From contig NZ_JAPFBW010000005.1 of NCBI RefSeq assembly GCF_026153205.1, forward strand, positions 185,141 through 249,140: DNA of 64,000 nucleotides, given 5' to 3'. The notes beneath the pieces were generated by a model. It worked only from the letters and a program-made list of their open reading frames with translations. It did no database searches and had not been told where the DNA came from. The position numbers and the translations under genes were made by a program. Of this stretch, positions 45,275 through 55,626 are shown in pieces (position 1 is the first letter of the stretch; each line of letters opens with the position of its first letter). Source of the DNA: Aquabacterium sp. A7-Y (GTDB taxonomy: Bacteria > Pseudomonadota > Gammaproteobacteria > Burkholderiales > Burkholderiaceae_C).

Positions 45275-46639
45275 ATGGCCTCTACCCTTTCCGATCGTCT
45301 GTCACGGCTGGTCAAGCAGATGCGCGGCCAGGCCCGCATCACCGAAAGCAACGTGCAAGACATGTTGCGCGAGGTGCGCATGGCGCTGCTCGAAGCCGAC
45401 GTCGCCCTGCCGGTGGTACGCGACTTCATCGCCCGCGTGAAGGAGAAGGCGCTCGGCCAGGAGGTGGTGGGCTCGCTCTCGCCCGGCCAGGCGCTGGTAG
45501 GCGTGGTGCACCGCGAGCTGACCGCGACCATGGGTGAGGGCGTCAGCGACCTCGATCTCGCGACCCAGCCCCCCGCGATCATCCTGATGGCCGGCCTGCA
45601 AGGCGCGGGCAAGACCACCACCACCGCCAAGCTGGCCAAGCACCTGATCGAAAAGCGCAAGAAGAAGGTGCTGACGGTCTCGGCCGACGTCTACCGCCCT
45701 GCCGCCATCGACCAGCTCAAGACGGTGACCCAGGCGGCCGGCGCCGAGTGGTTCCCCTCGGCGCCGACCGACAAGCCGCTCGACATCGCGCGTGCCGCGG
45801 TCGACCACGCGCGCCGTCACTATATGGATGTGCTGCTGGTCGACACGGCCGGCCGGCTGGCGATCGACGAGGCCATGATGGCTGAAATCCGCGAGCTGCA
45901 TGCCGCGCTCAAGCCCATCGAGACCCTGTTTGTCGTCGATGCCATGCAGGGCCAGGACGCAATCAACACCGCCAAGGCCTTCAAGGAGGCGCTGCCGCTG
46001 ACCGGCATCGTGCTGACCAAGCTCGACGGCGACTCGCGCGGCGGGGCGGCGCTGTCGGTCAAGCAGATCACCGGCGCACCGATCAAGTTCGCCGGCGTGT
46101 CCGAGAAGATCGACGGCCTGGAGGTCTTCGATGCCGACCGCCATGCCGGCCGGGTGCTGGGCATGGGCGACATCGTTGCGCTGGTCGAGGAAGTGCAGAA
46201 GGGCGTCGACCTTCAGGCGGCCGAGAAACTGGCCCAAAAGGTCAAGTCGGGCGAAGGTTTCGACCTGAACGACTTCCTGGCGCAGATCTCCCAGATGAAA
46301 AAGATGGGCGGGCTCTCGGGCCTGCTCGACAAGCTGCCCACCGAGCTGGCCGCCAAGGCCGGCCAGGCCGACATGGACCGCGCCGAGCGCGACGTGCGGC
46401 GCATGGAAGGCATCATCAATTCGATGACGCCGCTGGAGCGCCGCAAGCCCGAACTGATCAAGGCCAGCCGCAAGCGCCGCATCGCCGCCGGCGCCGGCGT
46501 GCAGGTGCAGGAGGTCAACCGCCTGCTGAACCAGTTCGAGCAGATGCAGGGCATGATGAAAAAGATGAAGGGCGGCGGCCTGATGAAGATGATGAAACGC
46601 ATGGGCGGCATGAAGGGCCTGCCCGGCATGGGCCGCTGA
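45275..46639 (+). CDS. ffh: Signal recognition particle protein Ffh
   Basis: A 454-residue SRP GTPase. The N domain covers about residues 1-85; the G domain has GLQGAGKTTTTAKLAKHL, DTAGRLAIDEAMM, TKLDGDSRGGAALS; and the C-terminal M domain is methionine-rich (MQGMMKKMKGGGLMKMMKR), where 4.5S RNA and signal peptides bind. The ATG at 45275 follows a TAGAAT hexamer at 45208-45213 by about 60 bases. FtsY, its receptor partner, is encoded 2.2 kb downstream on the opposite strand. Confidence 0.96.
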   Translation: MASTLSDRLSRLVKQMRGQARITESNVQDMLREVRMALLEADVALPVVRDFIARVKEKALGQEVVGSLSPGQALVGVVHRELTATMGEGVSDLDLATQPPAIILMAGLQGAGKTTTTAKLAKHLIEKRKKKVLTVSADVYRPAAIDQLKTVTQAAGAEWFPSAPTDKPLDIARAAVDHARRHYMDVLLVDTAGRLAIDEAMMAEIRELHAALKPIETLFVVDAMQGQDAINTAKAFKEALPLTGIVLTKLDGDSRGGAALSVKQITGAPIKFAGVSEKIDGLEVFDADRHAGRVLGMGDIVALVEEVQKGVDLQAAEKLAQKVKSGEGFDLNDFLAQISQMKKMGGLSGLLDKLPTELAAKAGQADMDRAERDVRRMEGIINSMTPLERRKPELIKASRKRRIAAGAGVQVQEVNRLLNQFEQMQGMMKKMKGGGLMKMMKRMGGMKGLPGMGR

Positions 46640-46709
46640 ACCTCCCGAAATGATTGACCTGCGAGGCCCGCGCGGCTAAGGTCCGACGCAACTTCCTTCA
46701 TCATTGACG

Positions 46710-47432
46710 ATGCAACAAGCAGTCCTTGTCGTCCTGGCGGTCGCGGTCCTCGTCCTGCTGGCTTGGGTCTGGACACGCCGCCGCAAGCCCGCCATCCAGC
46801 GCGCCGGCAAGGCTCGCGGTGTCGAGGCGCTCGACACCCTGCTCGCCTGGACGCCCCAGCCCACCCGCATCCTCACCGGGCCGGAACGCGAAGCCTTCCT
46901 GTCGCTGCGCAAGGCGCTGCCCGAGCACCTGGTGTTCGTGCAGGTGCCGCTGGCACGTTTCCTGAAGGTCCCGACGCGGCACTCCTATGCCGAGTGGCTG
47001 CGCCGGGTGGGCCAGCTGTGCGCCGACCTGGTGATCTGCGACATGAATTCGCAGGTCGTCGCGGTCGTCGAGGTGCGCCAGCGCGAAGAGCAGGAGAGCA
47101 GCCGCAGCCGTCGGCGCCACGCGCGCATGGATCGCGTGCTGCTGGCCGCCGGGATCCCGCTGCATGTCTGGCTGGAAGACGAGATTCCGGCGCCGGCCGC
47201 CATCCGCGAGGCGCTGCTGAGCACGCCAGCCGGCCTGACCCAGGACGAAGGGGCGGCCACCGTCAGCACGCGCGGAGGAGCGGGTCGGCGTGACGCGGCC
47301 GGCAGCCGCGACACCGTGCCGGACGGGATGGAGATGACCGACCCGCCGCCGTCCACCTGGTTCGACGATCTCGAATCGGCTCCGGTACCGCTGGCCCCCA
47401 CCCCGGCGGCCGGGCAGCGCAGGCGCCACTGA
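46710..47432 (+). CDS. DUF2726 domain protein with N-terminal membrane anchor
   Basis: A 240-residue protein: one membrane helix (about residues 4-21, AVLVVLAVAVLVLLAWVW), then a DUF2726 domain (about 45-170) with FLSLRKALPEHLVFVQVPLARFL-type and LCADLVICDMNSQVVAVVEV stretches, which resemble a small restriction-endonuclease-like fold, then a disordered tail. The function of DUF2726 is not established. Start: ATG at 46710 rather than the TTG six bases before. It lies between ffh and the convergent ftsY. Confidence 0.82.
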   Translation: MQQAVLVVLAVAVLVLLAWVWTRRRKPAIQRAGKARGVEALDTLLAWTPQPTRILTGPEREAFLSLRKALPEHLVFVQVPLARFLKVPTRHSYAEWLRRVGQLCADLVICDMNSQVVAVVEVRQREEQESSRSRRRHARMDRVLLAAGIPLHVWLEDEIPAPAAIREALLSTPAGLTQDEGAATVSTRGGAGRRDAAGSRDTVPDGMEMTDPPPSTWFDDLESAPVPLAPTPAAGQRRRH

Positions 47433-47489
47433 GACGGCGCCTGCGCGAGACGCCAGCCCGGCGCTCGCGGCAGAGCACCCTCCCGGGTC

Positions 47490-48836
47490 TCAGCTCAGCA
47501 AGGCCTGCGCGAACTCGCGCGCGTTGAAGGTCTGCAGGTCCTCCAGCTTCTCCCCGACGCCGATGAAATAGACCGGGATGGGCCGCTCGCGGGCGATGGC
47601 CGCGAGCACGCCGCCCTTGGCGGTGCCGTCGAGCTTGGTGACGATCAGCCCGGTCAGCTGCAAGACCTCGTCGAAGGCCTTGACCTGGGTCAGCGCGTTC
47701 TGCCCGGTGTTGCCGTCGACCACCAGCAGCACCTCGTGCGGCGCGCTGGCATCGGCCTTGGCGATGACGCGGCGGACCTTGCGCAGCTCCTCCATCAAGT
47801 GCAACTGGGTCGGCAGGCGCCCGGCCGTGTCGGCGATCACCACGTCGCAGCCGCGCGCCTTGCCGGCGCTGACGGCATCGAAGGTCACCGCGGCCGGGTC
47901 CCCCCCCTCCTGGCTGACGATCTCGACCCGGTTGCGGTCGGCCCACACCGCCAGCTGCTCGCGGGCTGCGGCGCGGAAGGTATCGGCGGCGGCCAGCAGC
48001 ACCTTCTGGTCGGCCTCGGCCAGGTGGCGTGTCAGCTTGCCGATGCTGGTGGTCTTGCCGGCCCCGTTGACGCCAACCACCATCATCACGGTGGGCGTGA
48101 ACTTGCCGACCTCCAGCCCCTTCTCCAGCGGCGCCAGCAGGTCGGTGATCGCGTCGGCCAGCAGGCGTTTCACCGCAGCCGGCTCGGTGGCCTTGTTTTC
48201 CTTCACGCGCCGCTTCAGGTCGCCGAGCAGGAATTCGGTCGCCTTCACGCCGGTGTCGGCCAGCAGCAGCGCTTCTTCCAGTTCCTCGTAGAGGGCGTCG
48301 TCGATCTGCGTGCCGGTGAACACCTGGGTCAGGCTGGTGCCGGTCTTGCGCAGTCCGGCCTTCAGCTTGTCCATCCACGAGCGGCGCTCCTCGACCGGCG
48401 CCGGCGCGGCAGCCGCGGGCACCTCCGCCGGCGGAGGCACCGGCACTGGAGCGGCCAGCGGTGTCGGCGCGGGTGTGGGCACCGGAGTCGCCGGAGGCGC
48501 GGGAGCCGGTACCGGGGCAGGCAGCGGTGCGGCCCGCAGGATCGGCGCGGAGACCGGCGACGGCAGCGTCACCGGCGCCGGCGCTGGCTCCGGCAGGGGC
48601 GGGGCAGCCGGCGCCGAAGGCGCGACCGGCACCTCCGCGGTCACGGGGGCGGGAGGGGCCTCGGGTTGCGACGCGGGGGCGCCGCGCCGGAAGAAGCTGA
48701 AGAAGGAGGAGCCGGCCGGCGCGGGGGCCGCGGCGGGGGTCTCGGCGACGGGCGGCGGCGCAGGCTCCTGCGCGGCAGGCCCGGGGGGCGCTTCGGGCGC
48801 CGGGGTGGGCGGCTTTTTCTTGAAGAAGCTGAACAT
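47490..48836 (-). CDS. ftsY: Signal recognition particle receptor FtsY
   Basis: A 448-residue SRP receptor GTPase. The N-terminal MFSFFKKK is followed by a long Ala/Pro-rich acidic-poor linker (about residues 9-150), different from the acidic A domain of E. coli. The NG domain then starts at about 155: GVNGAGKTTSIGKLTRHL, DTAGRLPTQLHLMEEL, and TKLDGTAKGGVLAAI. It delivers ribosomes to the membrane together with Ffh. Start: ATG at 48834-48836; the frame extends 14 codons upstream without support. It is divergent from rsmD. Confidence 0.95.
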   Translation of the reverse strand: MFSFFKKKPPTPAPEAPPGPAAQEPAPPPVAETPAAAPAPAGSSFFSFFRRGAPASQPEAPPAPVTAEVPVAPSAPAAPPLPEPAPAPVTLPSPVSAPILRAAPLPAPVPAPAPPATPVPTPAPTPLAAPVPVPPPAEVPAAAAPAPVEERRSWMDKLKAGLRKTGTSLTQVFTGTQIDDALYEELEEALLLADTGVKATEFLLGDLKRRVKENKATEPAAVKRLLADAITDLLAPLEKGLEVGKFTPTVMMVVGVNGAGKTTSIGKLTRHLAEADQKVLLAAADTFRAAAREQLAVWADRNRVEIVSQEGGDPAAVTFDAVSAGKARGCDVVIADTAGRLPTQLHLMEELRKVRRVIAKADASAPHEVLLVVDGNTGQNALTQVKAFDEVLQLTGLIVTKLDGTAKGGVLAAIARERPIPVYFIGVGEKLEDLQTFNAREFAQALLS

Positions 48837-48853
48837 AGATGCGTTGGAAGTAG

Positions 48854-50371
<1,518 letters not shown>

Positions 50372-50383
50372 AGCGCGCGGGCT

Positions 50384-50812
50384 TCAATGGCTCCCCGAGC
50401 GGTGGGCCGGCCTCGAGCCCGGCTGCACGGCCACGAAATCGCCATCCCGAGCGCCGACCCCGCCGGCCTTGCCCGACTTGCGGCGTGACCGCCCGCGCGG
50501 CTCGGCCTCTTTCGACTCTTTCGGTAGCGCTGTGGTGTGGCGGATGCCGCCGACGGCCGGCCACGCGGCCTCGTGCTCGCGGCGCCGCTGCGCCAGTTCG
50601 TCGGCCTGCGCGCTCTGGCGTTCATGGCTCTGCTGCGCGGCGGCGCGCTCCTCTTCGCTGCGCGGATCGGCCGCCTCGACGACACGGCCGCCCTGGCCCG
50701 GCGGGCAGGCCTGCTCGGAATAGCTGTTGCCGCAGCGGTAGATCGTTTGGGCGATCGCGCCGCTCGAGGCAGCGATCGTGGACAACAGCAGGAGCAGGCA
50801 GCGTCGCTTCAT
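50384..50812 (-). CDS. DUF4124 domain periplasmic protein
   Basis: A 142-residue protein with a cleavable signal peptide ([21 protein letters not shown]) followed by the short DUF4124 motif [17 protein letters not shown], a charged helical middle ([19 protein letters not shown]) and a basic, disordered tail. Function unknown. Its start overlaps the pth stop by four bases (ATGA), so the two are translationally coupled. Confidence 0.85.
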   Translation of the reverse strand: MKRRCLLLLLSTIAASSGAIAQTIYRCGNSYSEQACPPGQGGRVVEAADPRSEEERAAAQQSHERQSAQADELAQRRREHEAAWPAVGGIRHTTALPKESKEAEPRGRSRRKSGKAGGVGARDGDFVAVQPGSRPAHRSGSH

Positions 50813-51441
50813 GGCACCTCGGTGTCGAGTTGGGGGGGCTTGGGGGGTTTGGGCCGGGGCGGCTTGGCGTGGATGAGCCGCTGGGCGATGTCCATCTCGC
50901 CGCGCAGCAAGGCGTCGAGGGCGGGCAGCGTGCGCTCGATCGCCTGCTCCAGCGCGACCCGGTGCTCGGGGGAGGGTTTCCTCAGCACGTAGTCGGCGAC
51001 CTCGTGCTTCACGCCCGGATGGCCGATGCCCAGCCTGAGCCGCCAGTAGTCGGGGCTGCCCAGTTGAGCGTGGATGTCGCGCAGGCCGTTGTGCCCGGCG
51101 TGGCCGCCGCCCTGCTTGATCTTGGTCTCGCCGGGCGCGAGGTCCAACTCGTCATGCGCCACCAGGATCTCGCCGGGCGCGATCTTGAAGAAGCGCGCCA
51201 GCGCCGCGACCGACTTGCCCGAGAGGTTCATGTAGGTCTGCGGCTGCAGCAGCCAGACCGGCCCGTCCACGTCGGGCAGCGGCCGGTTCACGCGCGCGAC
51301 CAGGCCCCAGTAGCTCTTGTCGAGCTGCAGCGAGGCGCGCAGCTTGCGTGCCACCTCGTCGATCCACCAGAACCCGGCGTTGTGGCGGGTCGCTTCATAT
51401 TCCGGCCCGGGATTGCCCAGGCCCACGAAAAGTCGAATCAT
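50809..51441 (-). CDS. pth: Peptidyl-tRNA hydrolase
   Basis: A 210-residue enzyme recycling peptidyl-tRNA released from stalled ribosomes. [21 protein letters not shown] contains the active-site Asn and His, [11 protein letters not shown] the second Asn, [11 protein letters not shown] the Asp, and [10 protein letters not shown] the third Asn. The C-terminal proline-rich tail ([11 protein letters not shown]) is an extension. Start: ATG at 51439-51441. In related genomes pth usually follows rplY; here the lipoprotein cassette at 51607-53344 lies between them. Confidence 0.94.
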   Translation of the reverse strand: MIRLFVGLGNPGPEYEATRHNAGFWWIDEVARKLRASLQLDKSYWGLVARVNRPLPDVDGPVWLLQPQTYMNLSGKSVAALARFFKIAPGEILVAHDELDLAPGETKIKQGGGHAGHNGLRDIHAQLGSPDYWRLRLGIGHPGVKHEVADYVLRKPSPEHRVALEQAIERTLPALDALLRGEMDIAQRLIHAKPPRPKPPKPPQLDTEVP

Positions 51442-51606
51442 GGGCGGGATTATCTGCTCGTGGGCCTGTACCGCCGGCCCACCGCGCGGCGGCACTATTG
51501 CACGGTCCCCCGCCCCATCGAGCCGATGCACGCCCTCGGGCCTCGCATAAACTCCACGTTCAACTCGCCGAACAACAAGGCGAATCCGTCTTCTCTGGAG
51601 GGTCCC

Positions 51607-52281
51607 ATGCATTCACATCTGAAGGCCGCGCTCGTCGCGGCCAGTCTGCTGTCGCTCGTCGGTTGCGCGACGGAGAGCTCGCGCAGCCTGCCCGTCGAAC
51701 AGGTCCAGGCTGCGGCGGCGCCTTATTCGGGCACGCGCACAGCGGTTTCCGTCGGCAAGTTCGACAACCGCTCCAGCTTCATGCGCGGCGTGTTCTCCGA
51801 CGGCGTGGACCGCCTGGGCAGCCAGGCCAAGACCACGCTGATTGCGCACCTGCAGCAGTCGCAGCGCTTTTCCGTGCTGGACCGCGACAACCTGGCGGAG
51901 ACGAGCCAGGAAGCGAAGCTGCAAGGCAGCGCCCAGGCGCTGCGCGGATCGGCCTACGTCGTCACCGGCGACATCTCGGAGTTCGGGCGCAAGGAGGTCG
52001 GCGACCACCAGCTGTTCGGCATCCTGGGACGCGGCAAGACGCAGGTCGCGTATGCCAAGATCACGCTCAACATCGTCAACGTCCTCACCTCGGAGGTCGT
52101 GTTCTCCGCGCGCGGCGCCGGCGAGTACCAACTCTCGAACCGGGAGATCGTCGGCTTCGGCGGCACCGCGAGCTACGACGCCACGCTCAACGGCAAGGTG
52201 CTCGACCTGGCGATGCGTGAGGCGGTGGACAAGCTGGTGTCCGCGAAGGATGCGGGCCAGTGGGGCCAGGAGGTGCGTTGA
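51607..52281 (+). CDS. CsgG-like outer-membrane lipoprotein
   Basis: A 224-residue lipoprotein ([20 protein letters not shown], cysteine at residue 20, Ala at +2, so outer-membrane sorting is expected). The mature part resembles the CsgG/HfaB family: [38 protein letters not shown], and [17 protein letters not shown]. CsgG forms a secretion pore for curli; this relative is shorter and no curli genes are near, so export of amyloid is only a possibility. ATG at 51607 follows GGAGGGTCCC. The stop TGA shares a base with the next ATG. Confidence 0.85.
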   Translation: MHSHLKAALVAASLLSLVGCATESSRSLPVEQVQAAAAPYSGTRTAVSVGKFDNRSSFMRGVFSDGVDRLGSQAKTTLIAHLQQSQRFSVLDRDNLAETSQEAKLQGSAQALRGSAYVVTGDISEFGRKEVGDHQLFGILGRGKTQVAYAKITLNIVNVLTSEVVFSARGAGEYQLSNREIVGFGGTASYDATLNGKVLDLAMREAVDKLVSAKDAGQWGQEVR

Positions 52282-52676
52282 TGAGCCGCTCGACCTGGGC
52301 CCGCCGGCTCCTGCTGGTCGGGGCCATCGCCGTGCTCGCCGGATGCGCGAACCGAGGCACGGCCCCCTTGTACCTGTGGGAGAGCTTTCCCAGGCAGCAG
52401 TACCAGACGCTGCTGCGTGAAGGCTCGGACACCGAGGCGCAGATCCGCGACCTGGAAGCCCACGCCGAGAAGGCGCGCGGTAGCGGCGCCGCCCTGCCGC
52501 CCGGGTTCCGCGCCCACCTCGGCATGCTGCACCTCAGCGTCGGCAATGCGGATCAGGCGCGCCAGCTCTGGCAGGCCGAGAAGGCTGCGTTTCCCGAGTC
52601 GGCGCCCTACATGGACCAGCTGCTGAAGCGGCTGGACGCGCCCGTGAAGACGTCGAAGAACGAGAAACCCGCATGA
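52281..52676 (+). CDS. DUF4810 domain lipoprotein
   Basis: A 131-residue lipoprotein (signal ending AIAVLAGC, Cys about 21, Ala at +2). The mature protein starts NRGTAPLYLWESFPRQQY, typical of DUF4810, followed by a helical region with a TPR-like repeat (LGMLHLSVGNADQARQLW). No activity is known. It is tightly coupled on both sides: TGATG with the CsgG-like gene and ATGA with the DUF799 gene. The three together look like one complex. Confidence 0.85.
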   Translation: MSRSTWARRLLLVGAIAVLAGCANRGTAPLYLWESFPRQQYQTLLREGSDTEAQIRDLEAHAEKARGSGAALPPGFRAHLGMLHLSVGNADQARQLWQAEKAAFPESAPYMDQLLKRLDAPVKTSKNEKPA

Positions 52677-53344
52677 AGCCCACCCCGCTGTCTCTCTGCG
52701 CCGCCCTCCTCGGCGCGGCCCTTCTCGGCGGCTGCGCAACCCAGCCGCCTTACGACTACTCGGCCTTCATGAAGGCCAAGCCGGCCACCCTGCTGGTGAT
52801 GCCGCCGGTGAACGGATCGCCCGACGTCAAGGCGTCGCCCAGCGTCTGGTCGCACGCCACGCAGCCCTTGTCCGAGGCCGGCTACTACGTGCTGCCCGTC
52901 ACCCTCGTCGACGAGACGTTTCGCCAGAATGGCGTGACCACGCCCAACGACGCCCAGGACATTCCGTATCCCAAGCTGCGCGACTTCTTCGGCGCCGACG
53001 CGGCCGTCTATTTGAAGGTCAACCAGTACGGCACGAGCTACGCCGTGCTGAGCAGCGAAACCCGCGTCGAAGTCGAGGGGCGCATCATCGACCTGCGCAG
53101 CGGCGAGCTGTTGTGGCAAGGCAAGGCGTTCGCGACCTCGGCCGAGCAGCAGCAGCAGTCGCAGGGCGGCCTGGTCGGCCTGCTGGTGACCGCCGTGGTC
53201 AAGCAGATCATCGGCACGGTGACCGACGAGGCGTACAAGTACGCCGGCATCGCCAACCAGCGCATGCTCGGCGCGCCACGCTACAACGGCGTGCTGCCGG
53301 GCCCGCGCTCGCCCTATTACGGGCAGCCTCCGGTCACGAAGTAA
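52673..53344 (+). CDS. DUF799/GNA1162-family lipoprotein
   Basis: A 223-residue lipoprotein (signal ending ALLGGC, Cys about 21, Ala at +2). The mature protein has ATLLVMPPVNGSPDVKASP, AGYYVLPVTLVDETFRQNG, and FFGADAAVYLKVNQYG, which match the DUF799 family that includes the meningococcal lipoprotein GNA1162. The fold is related to TolB-N/CsgG-type alpha-beta domains, consistent with partnership with the upstream CsgG-like protein. It ends the cassette; no terminator follows on the plus strand before the rplY terminator at 53582. Confidence 0.85.
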   Translation: MKPTPLSLCAALLGAALLGGCATQPPYDYSAFMKAKPATLLVMPPVNGSPDVKASPSVWSHATQPLSEAGYYVLPVTLVDETFRQNGVTTPNDAQDIPYPKLRDFFGADAAVYLKVNQYGTSYAVLSSETRVEVEGRIIDLRSGELLWQGKAFATSAEQQQQSQGGLVGLLVTAVVKQIIGTVTDEAYKYAGIANQRMLGAPRYNGVLPGPRSPYYGQPPVTK

Positions 53345-53581
53345 AGGCCGGCGCGCGGGCCTGCCTGCACCACCACCGGTGCCTGGGTCATTGAAGGATC
53401 GAACGAGAAGGAAATCGCTCGAGGACCGCGGTTGAGGGGTGTGCCGCTGCGTCGGGCAGACAGCAGCGGCAGGTCCAGGTGGATGAATACCGCCAGGCCA
53501 CGTCCGCCGTGGCATCGGCGCCCGAGAACTGTCTCCGGGCGAGCTTGGGGTCCTTTGAGAGAAGAGAACACCCAAAAATGC
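53345..53581. other. Intergenic region between the lipoprotein cassette and rplY
   Basis: About 240 bp with no supported gene. An open minus-strand stretch reads LDLPLLSARRSGTPLNRG and SFSFDPSMTQAPVVVQAG with GC-rich third positions; it has no start signal and runs into the cassette. It could be a remnant of a gene once beside rplY or a chance open frame. Confidence 0.35.
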
Positions 53582-53607
53582 AAAAGCCCCGCCTCGGCGG
53601 GGCTTTT
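53582..53607 (-). terminator. Intrinsic terminator after rplY (bidirectional)
   Basis: AAAAGCCCCGCC and GGCGGGGCTTTT form a perfect 12-bp inverted repeat with T-runs on both strands. It lies 26 bases after the rplY stop and could also stop transcripts from the lipoprotein cassette. Confidence 0.9.
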
Positions 53608-53632
53608 CGACACGCGAGGTGTCAGGCGAAGA

Positions 53633-54262
53633 TCACTTCTTGCCCTTGCCCTTGCCCTTGCCGGCATCGGCAGCGGGGGCCGGGGCGGCCTCGACGATGA
53701 CTTCCTCGACCGGAGCGACGACCGTGGCGATCACCGGGTTCGGGCGGCCGTGCGTCACGACCTTGACGCCCTTGGGCAGCGTGATGTCGTTGACGTGCAG
53801 CGACTGGCCCTTGTTCATGTTGCCGAGGTCGACTTCGAGGAACTCGGGCAGCTGCGAAGCCAGGCACTGGATCTCCAGGTCGGCGATGACGTGGCTGATC
53901 GTGCACTTCTCGGTCTTGACGGCCGGCGAGTTCTCTTCGTTGATGAAGTGCAAGGGCACCTTCTTGACGATCTTCGTCTTGGGATCGATGCGCTGGAAGT
54001 CGATGTGCAGGACCTGCTGCTTGTAGGCGTGCATCTGAAGGTCACGCATCAGCACCTTCTCGACCTGGCCGTTCAGTTCCATCTCGAGGATGGAAGAGTG
54101 GAAGGCTTCCTTCTTCAACGCGTGGTACAGCGCGTTGTGATCCAGCTCGATCATCTTGGGCTCGCCGGCACCGTAGACGATACCGGGCACCTTGTCGGCG
54201 CGGCGCAGGCGGCGGCTCGCTCCGGTCCCCTGCAGCTGGCGCTCATATGCGACGAATTTCAT
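53633..54262 (-). CDS. rplY: 50S ribosomal protein L25 (Ctc form)
   Basis: A 209-residue bL25 of the long Ctc type. The N-terminal ~95 residues form the 5S rRNA-binding domain ([48 protein letters not shown]); the C-terminal TL5-like domain follows ([33 protein letters not shown]). The tail is Ala/Pro- then Lys/Gly-rich (GKGKGKGKK). It lies 116 bp downstream of prs on the same strand; an 8-bp GC hairpin (54307-54314 / 54331-54338) is in the gap. Confidence 0.95.
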   Translation of the reverse strand: MKFVAYERQLQGTGASRRLRRADKVPGIVYGAGEPKMIELDHNALYHALKKEAFHSSILEMELNGQVEKVLMRDLQMHAYKQQVLHIDFQRIDPKTKIVKKVPLHFINEENSPAVKTEKCTISHVIADLEIQCLASQLPEFLEVDLGNMNKGQSLHVNDITLPKGVKVVTHGRPNPVIATVVAPVEEVIVEAAPAPAADAGKGKGKGKK

Positions 54263-54378
54263 TCATCTCTCCAATCAACGTAGGCGTCCGCGACCAGACG
54301 CAAATCGGGCCGCCGGATGCCTGGACGGCGGGCGGCCCACTGACCGGGGCCTCACGGCCGCCGGTTTTGTTCACGGCA

Positions 54379-55341
54379 TCAGAAGTTGTTGTTCTGCTCC
54401 GAGAACAGAGACGTCACCGATTCGCCGTCGGAAATGCGGCGGATGGTTTCGGCAAACAGGAAAGCCACCGACAGCTGGCGGATCTTGGTGATGGGCTTCG
54501 CCGCCTCGACCAGCGGGATGGTGTTGGTGATGACCACCTCGTCCAGCTCGGAGTTGCGGATGCGCTCCAGCGCCGGGCCCGAGAAGACGGGGTGGGTGCA
54601 ATACGCATAAACCGACTTGGCCCCGCGCTCCTTGAGCACCTCGGCAGCCTTCACCAGCGTGCCGGCGGTGTCGATCATGTCGTCCATGATCACGCAGTTG
54701 CGGCCCTCGATCTCGCCGATGACGTGCATCACTTCCGAGACGTTGGCCTTGGGACGGCGCTTGTCGATGATCGCGAGGTCGCAGCCCAGCTGCTTGGCCA
54801 GTGCACGGGCGCGCACCACGCCGCCGACGTCCGGCGACACGACCACCAGATCGTCGTAGTTGCGCGACTTCAGGTCCGACAGCAGCACCGGCGAGGCGTA
54901 GATGTTGTCGACCGGAATGTCGAAGAAGCCCTGGATCTGGTCGGCATGCAGGTCCATCGTCAGCACCCGGTTGATGCCGACGACCTCCAGCATGTTGGCC
55001 ACCACCTTGGCGCTGATCGGCACCCGGGTCGAACGCGGGCGGCGGTCCTGGCGAGCGTAGCCGAAATAGGGAATGACGGCCGTGATGCGACGGGCCGAGG
55101 CGCGCTTGAGCGCGTCGGCCATGATGCACAGCTCCATCAAATGTTCGTTGGTCGGCGCGCAGGTGGGCTGGACGATGAACACGTCGCGCGCGCGCACGTT
55201 CTGCTGGATCTCGACGGTGACCTCACCGTCGGAAAAACGCCCCACCGAGGCCTGCCCCAGCGCGATGCCGAGGTGGTTGGCGATCTCTTGCGAGAGCGAG
55301 GGGTTGGCGTTGCCGGTGAACAGCAGGGTGTCGGACAGCAT
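54379..55341 (-). CDS. prs: Ribose-phosphate pyrophosphokinase
   Basis: A 320-residue PRPP synthase supplying nucleotide, histidine and tryptophan synthesis. [14 protein letters not shown] at the N-terminus, [18 protein letters not shown], the signature [35 protein letters not shown], and the PRPP-binding loop [15 protein letters not shown] are all present. The order ispE - tRNA-Gln - prs - rplY is conserved in many beta- and gammaproteobacteria. A hairpin at 55441-55485 lies between it and the tRNA gene. Confidence 0.96.
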   Translation of the reverse strand: MLSDTLLFTGNANPSLSQEIANHLGIALGQASVGRFSDGEVTVEIQQNVRARDVFIVQPTCAPTNEHLMELCIMADALKRASARRITAVIPYFGYARQDRRPRSTRVPISAKVVANMLEVVGINRVLTMDLHADQIQGFFDIPVDNIYASPVLLSDLKSRNYDDLVVVSPDVGGVVRARALAKQLGCDLAIIDKRRPKANVSEVMHVIGEIEGRNCVIMDDMIDTAGTLVKAAEVLKERGAKSVYAYCTHPVFSGPALERIRNSELDEVVITNTIPLVEAAKPITKIRQLSVAFLFAETIRRISDGESVTSLFSEQNNNF

Positions 55342-55440
55342 CTTCCTCTCCGTCGAGGGCTACAGTGACAGTGTCGGAACCGTCTTGAAAATCGTCACCC
55401 CGGCACACACGCACCAGCACGGGCATCGCTCAAAACTGCA

Positions 55441-55485
55441 GAACCTCTGGAGCGTCACTCTCGGAAGAATGCGGTCCAGAGGTTC
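55441..55485 (-). terminator. Stem-loop between tRNA-Gln and prs
   Basis: Perfect 11-bp arms, GAACCTCTGGA and TCCAGAGGTTC, with a 23-base loop, starting 10 bases after the tRNA 3' end on the minus strand. CTGCAGTTTTGAG follows, a weak U-run. It could terminate the tRNA transcript or act as a leader hairpin for prs. Confidence 0.45.
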
Positions 55486-55495
55486 CGGGATGGTT

Positions 55496-55572
55496 TGGCA
55501 GGGGAGGAAGGATTCGAACCCTCGAATGTCGGAATCAAAATCCGATGCCTTAACCGACTTGGCGACTCCCCT
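55496..55572 (-). tRNA. tRNA-Gln (anticodon TTG)
   Basis: A 77-nt cloverleaf read on the minus strand: acceptor AGGGGAG pairing with CTCCCCT, D-arm GTCGCCAAGTCGGTTAAGGC, anticodon stem TCGGA-TTTTGAT-TCCGA with anticodon TTG, T-arm GAGGGTTCGAATCCTTC, and an encoded CCA end. The location between ispE and prs is the conserved position for this tRNA. Confidence 0.96.
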
Positions 55573-55626
55573 ACACAGGCCCTCGTCGCCGTCGAAACGG
55601 CAGCGCCGGCCCAAAACTTGTCGCGC

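Noticed and set aside
51607..53344. Curli secretion locus.
   Set aside because: Only a CsgG-like protein is present. There are no CsgA/B-type repeat proteins, CsgE or CsgF nearby, and DUF4810/DUF799 partners are not part of the curli system.
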